This document shows positions 23,601 to 33,632 of a stretch of DNA of 64,000 nt, piece by piece. A model generated the notes under the pieces. It ran no database searches and was not told the DNA's origin. It saw nothing but the letters and a program-made list of their open reading frames with translations. The position numbers and the translations under genes are program-made. Source of the stretch: Parapristionchus giblindavisi (taxonomy: Eukaryota; Nematoda; Chromadorea; Rhabditida; Diplogasteridae); NCBI GenBank assembly GCA_943737045.1, contig CALSFV010000009.1, positions 1,240,001 to 1,304,000 on the forward strand, written 5' to 3'. Position 1 is the first letter of the stretch. The number at the start of each line of letters is the position of its first letter.

Positions 23601-24177
23601 ATCAAAACTCACTCATCTCTGTAAGTGTCAGCGTCGTTATTGGGATGGAATGCCATATGGTAGATACCACCCATCAGGAGACGTTCGACACACTTGCGCG
23701 CGTATTCACGCTGCAAAGACACATCGAATAAGGTTCTGATCAAAATTTGCGGGAAAAAACGAAAATCAGAGAATGCACTCTCCTCGTTTTACACACTCTC
23801 TCGCCTCATTTTCAATCCCGATTGTGACTTTTGAAACATTAGTTTGACGATAAGGACACAGAGTAATTACTGACAAAGCCAAGTAGAAGTGCAAAAAAAT
23901 GCCAAACGTGAAACGACAAAACGCCAGGTAGTGTGCCCAGTTGCTGATCGGTAAATTTCAAGAAGAAACAGAAACAAGTACACAAAAAGCCAATCTTACA
24001 TGATTGATATTAGCCGCCCGAATGACGCCAGATGCCTCCAATTGACGCCAGAGATTGTCAATATGCTCCTCCACCCACTCCGTCTTCTCGTCCTGATGAT
24101 TTTTTTAAAGAGTACATCTATTTTATTCTGTTCCTTTTTTAGCGACAGCGCTTTCAGGAATGAAACATCAGAAATAT

Positions 24178-24246
24178 TATTTATTTTAAAAAAATATTAT
24201 TATTATTATTTAAAAAATATATTATATTATTATAATTATTATTATT
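24178..24246. repeat. AT-only low-complexity tract
   Basis: Almost only A and T, mostly ATT units, in an intron of rme-6-like copy C. It lies directly 5' of a LINE remnant in the + orientation. Confidence 0.8.
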
Positions 24247-24426
24247 AATTGCTCTTTTCTCTTTAAAGTTGTTCCCGCTTTGCATCTGAGAAACGGCAAT
24301 TCGTTAAGAATCATTCTACCCTTCAAAATATCAACCACTTCCCATTCAACATTAGCCTCACGAACAATTGATATTTGGAATAATCTCCCTGATGCTATTG
24401 TGCAGGCGTCACCAGCAATCATGTAA
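24247..24426 (+). pseudogene. LINE ORF2 C-terminal remnant
   Basis: Translation from 24247 to the TAA at 24424 gives LRIILPFKISTT, then ASRTIDIWNNLPDAIV. This closely parallels the C-terminus of the LINE at 61805 (FRIILPYRISTT, ASRSIDCWNSLPSELV). Only about 59 codons remain. It is inserted in an rme-6-like intron that lacks it in copy D. Confidence 0.8.
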
Positions 24427-24999
24427 AAAATATACCATATAATGTGATTGTCCCTGAGGCACATATTCACTCATGAAATGATCTGAACTGGTAACATTTC
24501 TGCTGCCTCTTCCTCATCCCCCCCCCAACATTTCACCGATTGTTGCTGCAACAGGGTTGGATGGCGAGAGGGAATGTAGAATCTGTAATTTAACTGATTA
24601 TTTCAAAAGTAAAATATTGATTAATTTCTGGATGCAAATCGACACAATGAAGAAGTGTTATTACGAAGCAGCGGAGATTTTGAAGAAACAAAATCGATAA
24701 TTCGAAAGAAAAAATCAATAAATCAATAATCAATCAATACCTATTGATCCACATCTCAACCAGACACTCTTCAGCCAGTGATTTCTCTCGTTGAACACGG
24801 GCTGAGAGACGCTCGAGGGCTGCCTACAGTCAATCAACTTCACTCGATTTATCTGCTGCCTTATCACAAGTATAATCAGTACCAAAATAATAAATGCTCT
24901 CAAAGACTACAAAACAGCAGAAACGTGAGTGTGTTTCATCCACGACGGTCTACTTCATATGAGGCCGTTTGTGTAAGAGTCGGGCAAATCAGGGGGGAG

Positions 25000-25926
25000 G
25001 GTTGGCACAGACCAAAAATTTCGATACCCTCAAAACTTGTGTATAGGGGTTATTGGCCTCGCTGATGAAGATGTGCATAGTCATTTTGGCTCCAGTGGTC
25101 CCGCAACGTCTGGGCGCGATTACGGTATAATCACGTTTTCAAGCCGTTCTCGGTCCATGGTAGAGGTAGAGGTATGAAAATTGGGCTCCTGGGGCTGAAT
25201 TCGATGGCGATGACGGCTGTCTACTTCATTAGTTTTGAAAATTTCCCAAAAGGCAACTAGTGGAAATTGTGATGGAGACGTTTGCGCCCGAGACGAGTAT
25301 GACAGTTCGAACCGGCGTGACGAGAGGATCTCAAAGATGTATTATGAGCCATTTTCTCCTTTGAGAAAGCTTTCATAGTTTCGTTATAGAGAAGTGCGCC
25401 TTGCAAGAGGCGTCTCTCAATTCCGCACGCTATCTCGCACTCTCGGGAGAGGCGAGAGAGCGTGCGGAAATGAGAGAGTGAAGAGGGAGCGCGCGGCATT
25501 GAGACGTAAACAACTCCTGATGCTGGCGCAGATCACTATAACGAGACTATGAAAGCTTTCTCAACGGAGATATTGGCTGATAATACATCGTTGAGATTCT
25601 CTCGTCACGCCGGTTCGAACTGTCATACTCGTCTGGGGCGCAAACGTCTCCATCAAACTTTCCACTAGTCGACCTTTTGGGAAATTTTCAAAACTAATGA
25701 AGTAGACAGCCGTCATCGCCATCGAATTCTGTCCCAGGAGCCTAATTTTCATCCCTTTAGCTCTACCATGGACCGATAACGGCTTGAAAACGTCATTATA
25801 CCGTAATCGTGCCCAGACGTTGCGGGACCAATTGAGCCAAAATGACTATGCACATCTTCATCAGCGAGGTCGATAACCCCTATACACGAGTTTTGAGGGT
25901 ATCGAAATTTTTGGTCTGTGCCAACC
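25000..25926. mobile_element. Nested foldback with GGTTGGCACAGACC ends
   Basis: 25000-25380 is mirrored by 25555-25926; the end block GGTTGGCACAGACCAAAAAT matches its complement at 25907-25926. The centre has a GAGAGAG-rich hairpin (about 25430-25490). It interrupts the left arm of the larger foldback: the right arm (near 27820) shows the sequence without it. Confidence 0.75.
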
Positions 25927-25945
25927 ATTGTTCGACTCGGCAGTA

Positions 25946-26342
25946 CGACATTTTGGAACGGCCGTTTTGGAACACGGCCGTTTTGGAACGGGCCGTTTTG
26001 GAACGGGACATTTTGGAACGCGGACGTTTTGGAACACGGACGTTTTGGAACGGGACGTTTTGGAACGGGACGTTTTGGAACACGGACGTTTTGGAACGGG
26101 ACGTTTTGGAACACGGACATTTTGGAACGGGACGTTTTGGAACACGGACGTTTTGGAATGGGACGTTTTGGAACACGGACGTTTTGGAACGGGACGTTTT
26201 GGAACACGGACGTTTTGGAACGGGACGTTTTGGAACACGGACATTTTGGAACGGGACGTTTTGGAACACGGACGTTTTGGAATGGGACGTTTTGGAACAC
26301 GGACGTTTTGGAACGGGACGTTTTGGAACACAGACGTTTTGA
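25946..26342 (+). repeat. Tandem array of ACGTTTTGGAAC units, left arm
   Basis: Units of 15-17 bp alternate between ...GGAACGGGACGTTTT and ...GGAACACGGACGTTTT, giving a higher-order unit of about 32 bp repeated roughly a dozen times, ending in a G run. All frames on both strands are open because the unit has no stop codon. Confidence 0.9.
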
Positions 26343-26442
26343 GGGGGGGGGGTGACATTTCAGCAACCGCATTTCGAAAACCGACATCTCGGCAACGGGG
26401 TATAACTCGGTTAGTAAGCATGAGATGGGTATCAATGTGATC

Positions 26443-26995
26443 AGCATCAGCAACACTGGAGTAATCTACCGTAATCCGGTTCGGTGGGTCAGATCAAGTT
26501 CGGTGGGTCAGATTTGACTAAAAATTGTCGGAATGGTCACTGCGTGTGTGATATCATCATGAGCTATTGCAAACTACCGTTATCTACCGTAATCCGGTTC
26601 GGTGGGTCAGATCAAGTTCGGTAGGTCAGATTTCACTAAAAATTGTCGGAATGGTCACTGCGTGTGTGATATCATCATGAGCTATTGCAAACTACCGTAA
26701 TCTACCGTAATCCGGTTCGGTGGGTCAGATCAAGTTCGGTGGGTCAGATTTGACTAAAAATTGTCGGAATGGTCACTGCGTGTGTGATATCATCATGAAC
26801 TATTGCAAACTACCGTAATCTACCGTAATCCGGTTCGGTGTGTCAGATCAAGTTCGGTGGGTCAGATTTCACTAAAAATTGTCGGAACAGCTACTACTTG
26901 TGCGAAATCATTATCAGCTATTGCAAAATACCGTAATCTACCGTAACCCGGTTCGGTGGGTCACAACAAGTTCGGTGGATCAGATTTCGCTAAAA
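26443..26995 (+). repeat. 118-bp tandem repeats (about 4.5 copies)
   Basis: The phrase TCTACCGTAATCCGGTTCGG recurs with a constant 118-bp step (about 26583, 26701, 26819 and 26937). Each unit contains GGTGGGTCAGAT twice. An inverted set stands at about 27180-27385, forming the inner part of the foldback arms. 27000-27180 is the AT-rich centre. Confidence 0.85.
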
Positions 26996-27504
26996 TTGTG
27001 TGTGTCAGATTAGAGTAAGCATAACTGTAACTAACAACAGGGGTATGCGGCAAATGACGTTAAAAATATCAAAATTTAAAAAAAATTGTTTCAATTTTCA
27101 AATTTTATTTGAAAAAAAAATTGCTAGTACCCGACAAGCTAGTTATGGAATGTTACCGGAATGCCGGTTGTGTTATTACTAAAATCTGACCCATCGCACT
27201 TGATCTGACCCACCGAACTGGGTTACGGTAGATTACGGTAGTTTGCAATAGCTCATGATGATATCACACAGGTAGTGGCCATTCCGACAATTTTTAGTCA
27301 AATCTGACCCACCGAACTTGATCTGACCCACCGAACTTGATCTGACCCACCGAACTGGGTTACGGTAGATTACGGTAGTGTTGCTGATGCTGATCACATT
27401 GATACCCATCTCATGTTTCTATGACCCCTACGAACCGAGTTATGCCCGTTGCCGAAATTTCGGTTGCCGAAATACGGTTGCTGAAATGTCACCCCCCCCC
27501 CCAA

Positions 27505-27822
27505 ACGTCCAAAACGTCCGTGTTCCAAAACGTCCCGTTCCAAAATGTCCCGTTCCAAAACGTCCGTGTTCCAAAACGTCCCGTTCCAAAACGTCCCATT
27601 CCAAAACGGCCGTGTTCCAAAACGTCCCGTTCCAAAACGTCCGTGTTCCAAAACGTCCCGTTCCAAAATGTCCCGTTCCAAAACGTCCGTGTTCCAAAAC
27701 GTCCCGTTCCAAAACGTCCCGTTCCAAAACGTCCGTGTTCCAAAACGTCCCGTTCCAAAATGTCCCGTTCCAAAACGGCCGTGTTCCAAAACGTCCCGTT
27801 CCAAAACGACCGTTCCAAAATG
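27505..27822 (-). repeat. Tandem array of GTTCCAAAACGT units, right arm
   Basis: Reverse complement of the array at 25946-26342, slightly shorter and with a different order of variants, so the arms have been shuffled since they formed. Confidence 0.9.
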
Positions 27823-27879
27823 TCGTACTGCCTTCGACTCTTACGCAAACGGCCTCATATGTCATCTACACTCCAGTCA

Positions 27880-29420
27880 AGCGAGCATACCGGTGACCTG
27901 TTGCTTTCTCGTTTCACGCTCTTATGATTATTCTAAAGTTACTCCATTTATCCGCTATAGATGCTTCCTCAGCAAAAAAATAAATAAATACTCCCGACGG
28001 TCCATCCGAACTACCTTTTGTGACAATACGCATGAACAGTGGCTTTCTCGTTTCAAGCACTACTGATTATTCTATATTCACTTCACTTCTTCGATAATCA
28101 TCTCGTGATCTCGGATCCAAACAATACAGTCACAAACCACAAAACAATCCGAGCCGCAGCCTATCAGTGACCTGTCGGCTTCTTGTCTCAGTGACCACTC
28201 ATTATGGTACAACTCCCTCCCCTCACCGTTACGCAACCCTAATGGAAGTTCAAAATTAAATGGAAGTCAGGGAACAAGCAAAAGCATAAGAAAGAATAAA
28301 AGACAAAGTCACAAATTGGAAGCCCATAATGAGCGAGTGAAGAGGTCTCGAAGATTTAGGTTTGACCGATCGCAAATAAGGTTGAAGATGAAAGAAAGTA
28401 GCACTTGTACGGCAATTGAACATTCAAATAAATAAATAGATTGCCCACACTCTCGCACTTTCTTTGCTTTGAACAAGAGAAGCTTAGAGTATCAAATTAG
28501 CGGTATTTTCTTACAGGCACAGTCTGATTGTTAGCTAATGCCGCTCTGGCTTCGCTCTCTCGCTTTCTTTGTCTTCGAGAGAGCGTTGCCAGAGTGGAGA
28601 GTTTCAACTTATCTCGGGCCTTTAAACACATTGTAATTGACACATTTCAAGTGCCGGGGTGGCCGGAAAAAAAAAACTAACAAAGAAAGAGATAAAGACG
28701 AAATAGTAAAAATGGAGAAAGAAATGGGGAAATACCCTGAATGAGACATATATTTAAGTATCTATAAAATCCGTGATTGCGCTGAGAATGTATGGTGGAT
28801 GATACACCTTCCCTCCGCGCATTTTCATGTTTCACAATGCCCCGAGATGCACAACGCCTATGAGCAGAATGATCATAACGGAGCACATAAAGATATTATT
28901 ATTAACCTGGTGCTTCCTAATCCCAAGTGGAATCTCGGCTAACTACCGTGAGTCAGATGTAGAAACAATGATCGAATTATATAATATCAATAACTCAGCA
29001 TTACCAGTGACTTTCTCGTTTCAGACAATTCACATTATCCAATGTCACTCGATTCGTTTGATGCTCCACCTTTACATTACGCCAAAATAATAAATACTCA
29101 AGGACTACAAAACAGTAGAAACGTGAGTGTGCTTCATCCACGACGGTCTACTTCACATATCAATTACACTCCAGCCAAGAGAGCCTATCAGTTACCTGTC
29201 GCTTTCTCGTTTCAAACTCTAATGATTATTCTAAAGTTACTCCATTTATCCGCTATAGAAGCTTCCTCAGCAACTAATAAATAAATACTCTCCACGGTCC
29301 ACCCCAACTACGAACTACCTTTTGTGACAATAAGCATGACCAGTGGCTTTCTCGTTTCAATCACTACTGATTAATCTGCATTCACTTCCCTTCTTTGATA
29401 CCTGAGTGATCTTTTCAATC
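27880..29420. repeat. Inter-block spacer and scrambled intron remnant
   Basis: 27890-28230 and 28985-29420 hold TTTCTCGTTTCA modules also seen at 15880-16300 and 54540-55790. Between them, 28350-28860 matches ADA1-like intron 3 of copy E (about 58190-59060), including the natural hairpin CTCTGGC...GCCAGAG near 28545-28605. It is a rearranged fragment of a further block. No exon is present and the short ORFs are not conserved. Confidence 0.5.
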
Positions 29421-29519
29421 ACAGTGATTACACCAATTGATTGTATTCATTTTTATTCATTTACAATTTCACCATAAAAAATCGAAATTTTCGCAGCTCC
29501 AATGGAAGTTCAAATTTAA

Positions 29520-30158
29520 GAGACCGGCTCGGTAAGAATCGAGCATTTTGACCCCCTGCCGGACATTCGCGAGGACTTTCGATCTGGCCCTCCATACTTT
29601 CATCATAGACACATACCGGGGGCAGACCGATGAAAGTTATAGTGAAAATGCCCTGAGGCTCAAACCCGGCTCACATATGTCACATCAAATAAAAAATTGA
29701 AAAATTCATAACTTTTCAATCGCGATAGCTAGGACTTTTATTTCTTTTTATTGGTAAATACTACCGTAATCGTAATGCAGCATGTTTCTTTCATATAAAT
29801 CGGTTGGAAGGTGGAGTATGGCAACCAAGGTTGTACCGTTGTTATCAGTAGGAGTGTACGCTATTGCACTACCGTAATCGCCAGGAATCGCGAACTGATT
29901 TTTTTGAGTCGACCCATGATTCTCAACCATGTTCATGGTTGAGAATGGCTGATGTCGAAAAATTCATGACGATCCCAGACCAAATACTATGGCATTATAT
30001 CATCAGTGAGCCAACTTTTATTTATCTGGATACCTCAGGGCATTTTCACTATAACTTTCATCGGTCTGCCCCCTGTGTCTATGATGAAAGTATGGAGCAC
30101 CAGATCGAAAGTCCTCGCGAATGTCCGGACCATGCTCGAGTCTTACCGAGCCGGTCTC
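29520..30158. mobile_element. TTAA-flanked foldback element, GAGACCGGCTCGGTAAGA ends
   Basis: 639 bp. TTAA flanks both sides (29516-29519 and 30159-30162), and the uninterrupted site is seen near 28252-28258. The arms (29520-29680 and 30025-30158) include ACTTTCATCATAGACAC and GCCCTGAGG-type segments. The interior has a hairpin around AACCATGTTCATGGTTGA. The ends resemble those of the elements at 38506, 49725 and 24961. Confidence 0.85.
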
Positions 30159-30162
30159 TTAA

Positions 30163-31318
30163 AAGGAAGTCAGGGAACAAGCAAAAGCATACGAAAGAAT
30201 AAAGGACAAAGTCACAAATTGGAAGCCCATAATGAGCGAGTGAAGAGATCTCGGCTTTAAAGACAACACAAGGTCAACACAAGGTTGCGAGAACGGCAGG
30301 CTAATATGGAGATGTACTCGAGAGAAAGATACATAAAACCAAAAGCCAACTTCCGTTTTTATCCTGTGGCCCTCAATCTCTTGCAATCCCATGTCTAACA
30401 CTCAATATAAAAAAAATATTTTATTAATTAAACAATCGACAACCTATTACATTATACATTGATGAAAGATCAGAGATCAAAGATCAAAGATCAAAGATCA
30501 CCGAGTGTTTATTACGCTCGGCGAATATAAGTGAACAACGGGAGAGAAAGAGGTCATATTAAAGATATGATCGATTGATTTATGAACGAAAGGGTGGAAA
30601 ACTCATTCAAGGGAGTTGATCAATTGCTCTGATAGTCAATTGCCTCGAGATATAATAGGCCGATAGCAGATCATGAATATATATTTGATGGGATAAATAA
30701 ATAAATATAAAAAATAGCGATAAATGAGGGGCATAGAGAACGAAAGTATTATTTCTCTCGTTTTCTAGAAAGCCTTGAGAGAAAAATGTACTATTTACCT
30801 AGTTTTCGGGAATATACTGAGAGTAAAGTAACTATTATTAATAAAATATACTCGAACTATTATTAATAAAAGATCAAAAGTTCAAAGTTCGAAGCAATCG
30901 ATACTCTTACAACTAACCAGCACGACCGCTCACCTAGAAAACTGGTTTATAGTGTACTCGTCATCAAAGGTAAATGGACCCCGAGGCAGAATACAGTGAA
31001 TACATGGTAACATATTGCCTGTGCTGACTCGACGAAAGCAATCGGAAGTCACTTTCCTTGCCCGAATTCATCTATCCCAAAGATTAACTGTCGGTAGTGG
31101 GCAGTCAAAAACAATCAAAATGAGGCAAGACAGGGGAAGGCATATATAAAGGGACAACGGAAGTCATCGGTCTATCGACTACTGTAATACATAGGGAACG
31201 ATTGTTGCATCAGTGCGAGCAGAGGTTGCCTAATGCCTAAGGAAGTCTATCACACAATGCCTAAGGAAGTCTATCACTGAGGTATAAAGTTCAAAGAGCA
31301 AGGTTCAAAAATCAAAGA
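30163..31318. other. 3' flank of gene block D, no gene
   Basis: Homologous to 9131-10343 and 55801-56796. It carries AAAGATC units near 30475 and the uninterrupted LINE target near 31075. No conserved ORF. Confidence 0.5.
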
Positions 31319-31626
31319 TCACTGCTCTCCACTTGTCACGGTTTCAGTTTCAGTGTTAGGCTCTGCGAATTTTATCATCAACTTCTTCTTCATTTCCTCG
31401 TCATGGAACTGCGTCCATAATGCTGTGCCGTCGGCCATCTCAAAGATCAAAGATCAAAGATCAAAGATCAAAATTCAAAATACAAAACACAAAGATCACA
31501 CAACCCACCTCTAGACCATCACAGAAGTTGCGAAGCGTCAGTCTGTGGCGTGTGCGCTACGCCGCAGGATCCCTGAAAAACAAATCAATCAATCTAAATA
31601 TCAATAATTAAAAGAGTACGGTAGTT

Positions 31627-32496
31627 TATAGCAAATAAGTCTCGAGGGACTTTTCGGTGTGTGGCTTGATCAGATGTATACTAGCAAATACGATTTGTAA
31701 TTGATTGTACAATTTTATCGTTTCAGGAGACTAGTCATACAAAAAGATATAAGCAATAAAAGATAGGTTATAACCAATACAAGCTTGATGATAGTGACGC
31801 CGCAGATGTATAGATTAGGACGTCCTGTTTTGGACTTACCTTAGGACATCTCGACTTGCACCTCAAACTTGGGTAATTAAACAACATTACGAAAAGGGGA
31901 GCAAAACGGGGACACGATAGATTTGCACAATAGTGATATGAATAGCGAAAGAACAAAGGGGGTAAGACTACCAAAGGGACAAATGGAAGACGGAAGGAAG
32001 AACGAAGACGACATCAAGAAGAAGAGCGATGACGAATCGAATAGGGCATCAATGAACGGAGGAATAGAGGATAAGCATCGAGGAAGAAAGATGAAGGAAG
32101 AAATGGATAGGATATCCATGTGTGAATGAATATAGTTGATAGATTATGGACGATCAGAATATATGGATGAATGATGATAGATACATGAGATATTTGGACT
32201 TGACGAGCAATAGATGATGATAGAAGAAGAGATAAGACTGTGATTGTCATAGAAGAAAAGGTGGTAATTGATGAACAACGATAATAAAGGTTGAAATCGT
32301 AGCGAGAAGTGACATACGTGTCAAAATGTTGAATGAAAGGAGAGAATGAAGAAAGAACTGCCAAGTCATCATTGCCATTTGCATAGACACATCATTGCTC
32401 AATTTGCATCTAGAGACTGTGAGAGAGTGCGCTAGAGAGTGCGCTAGAGCGTAATTCTGATCGGTGTTTATTCAAGTAGTGATCATAATCGCTACA
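31627..32496 (-). mobile_element. Truncated BEL/Pao-like LTR element
   Basis: Identical to 36336-37205, the 5' end (minus strand) of the larger element: a 79-bp LTR at 32418-32496 plus about 790 bp of internal sequence. It is cut at 31627, where ADA1-like intron sequence (GTACGGTAG) begins; GTAG also follows the LTR at 32497. Small ORFs here are shared with the other copy and are not recognisable. Confidence 0.75.
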
Positions 32497-33098
32497 GTAG
32501 TTCATCAATCGACAAATCAATCAATAACCGTACGTCGTGGTGTTCAGCCGCAGTGCGCCTGACGGCGCGACCAGATACGGTAGACGAATCTGCATAACAA
32601 AGGAATGGGTTGAATATTTCATATGAAAAGCCGATAATCTTTAGAATAGTGGTAGATAAAAATCAATAATTTCCAATATCGATCGTACCTTGACGGCATC
32701 TTCTATGATGCCCTTGATGTGGTGGACAAGCGCCTCGGTCACGATCTCTCCGACGTCCGGAGGCATCTGAAATGAGGAATACGTTTTCTTCCCCACTTCC
32801 TTCCACTCCACCCCCAGTCGGTTCTTTGTTTCGCATAATGCACTTACAAAACAATGACAAGACAAGACATTGTCAGAGGACAGCGCAATGACCCTCATGA
32901 AAATGAAAATGAAAATGTTGAACAAAAATATATGATCCCCATGCCTCGCCCATTCATCATAGAAGCCGGCGGGTTTATGTTTCACCAATAAGATTGGCGA
33001 TGAAAAGAAGCAGCAATTTTAGTCCGTTGACAATAGAAATAAATAAATACATAAATTGTTACTGTTGTGGAGCAAAACTTTATGTACTCACCGATCAT
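31627..33098. repeat. 1.47-kb direct duplication, proximal copy
   Basis: Matches 36336-37807 base for base as far as I could follow, offset 4709, with one difference noticed (A at 33071, C at 37780). It contains the retroelement 5' end and ADA1-like exons 4 and 5. Confidence 0.9.
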
Positions 33099-33632
33099 GT
33101 GAGAGAGTGCGCTAGAGAGTGCGCTAGAGCGTAATTCTGATCGGTGTTTATTCAAGTAGTGATCATAATCGCTACACTCCCGCCCCAGAAAAGGAGTAGA
33201 GCACCGAGTATAGATGAAAATACGCGAAGGTATTGATGTTGGATAGGGATGATCGACTAATCTTGTATTGAAAATACATAAATAGGTAAAGAGGAAAGAC
33301 ATTTATATCAATTATAGGATAAAGATCAAAGATCATAGATGAATGAAGTGTCGATATAAGAAAATCTCATAAGCTTATAGGGATCTTATAGAGATGATAG
33401 TCTTGAGGTAAATCATAGCAAATATTCGTAGAAATACAGTTTAAAGGGCGGATAATTGAATGATTTATGATTCAAGTTGATTGGAGATTGAAGATTCATG
33501 ATTGATGATTCAAGGAATAATCATTACTTTATGAAATTCTTGAATTGTATACTGTAGAACTTTGAAATCGAATAATTGTTAGAATACACTTATCATATGA
33601 TATATTAAAGGATAAAATTTAATAGGAGTCTT

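Larger units (their letters stand above)
22433..24823 (-). pseudogene. rme-6/GAPVD1-like gene, C-terminal part, copy C (broken)
   Basis: Exons: 24823-24741 (LERLSARVQREKSLAEECLVEM), 24092-24000 (DEKTEWVEEHIDNLWRQLEA), 23710-23613, 23521-23461, 22997-22898 and 22564-22433 (stop TAG). The 95-nt WPSAQHEI exon is missing between 22997 and 23461, which breaks frame, and the 23461-23521 exon has a 12-nt in-frame deletion. The 24741-24823 exon is in better frame than in D. The phases of the first two exons do not meet, so a short exon probably lay between them; a conserved stretch at 24141-24154 (also 49592-49605) is a candidate remnant. The 5' part is missing. Confidence 0.7.
24961..27856. mobile_element. 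Composite foldback element with TTTTGGAAC arrays
   Basis: Ends are GAGGCCGTTTGTGTAAGAG and its near complement (27835-27856), flanked by ATAT on both sides (24957-24960 and 27857-27860). The uninterrupted host sequence is visible near 29150 (CTACTTCACATATCAATTAC). Each arm carries an array of TTTTGGAAC units, inward of which are 118-bp repeats. A second foldback is nested in the left arm. No transposase is visible. The many long ORFs are frames through repeated DNA. Confidence 0.8.

Noticed and set aside
25749..26456. Overlapping ORFs of 120-235 aa on both strands through TTTTGGAAC repeats
   Set aside because: The repeat unit lacks stop codons in every frame. The peptides are simple repeats (VPKRPVPKRP, GRFGTRTFWNGTFWN) with no independent support. 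The same applies to 27378-28066.
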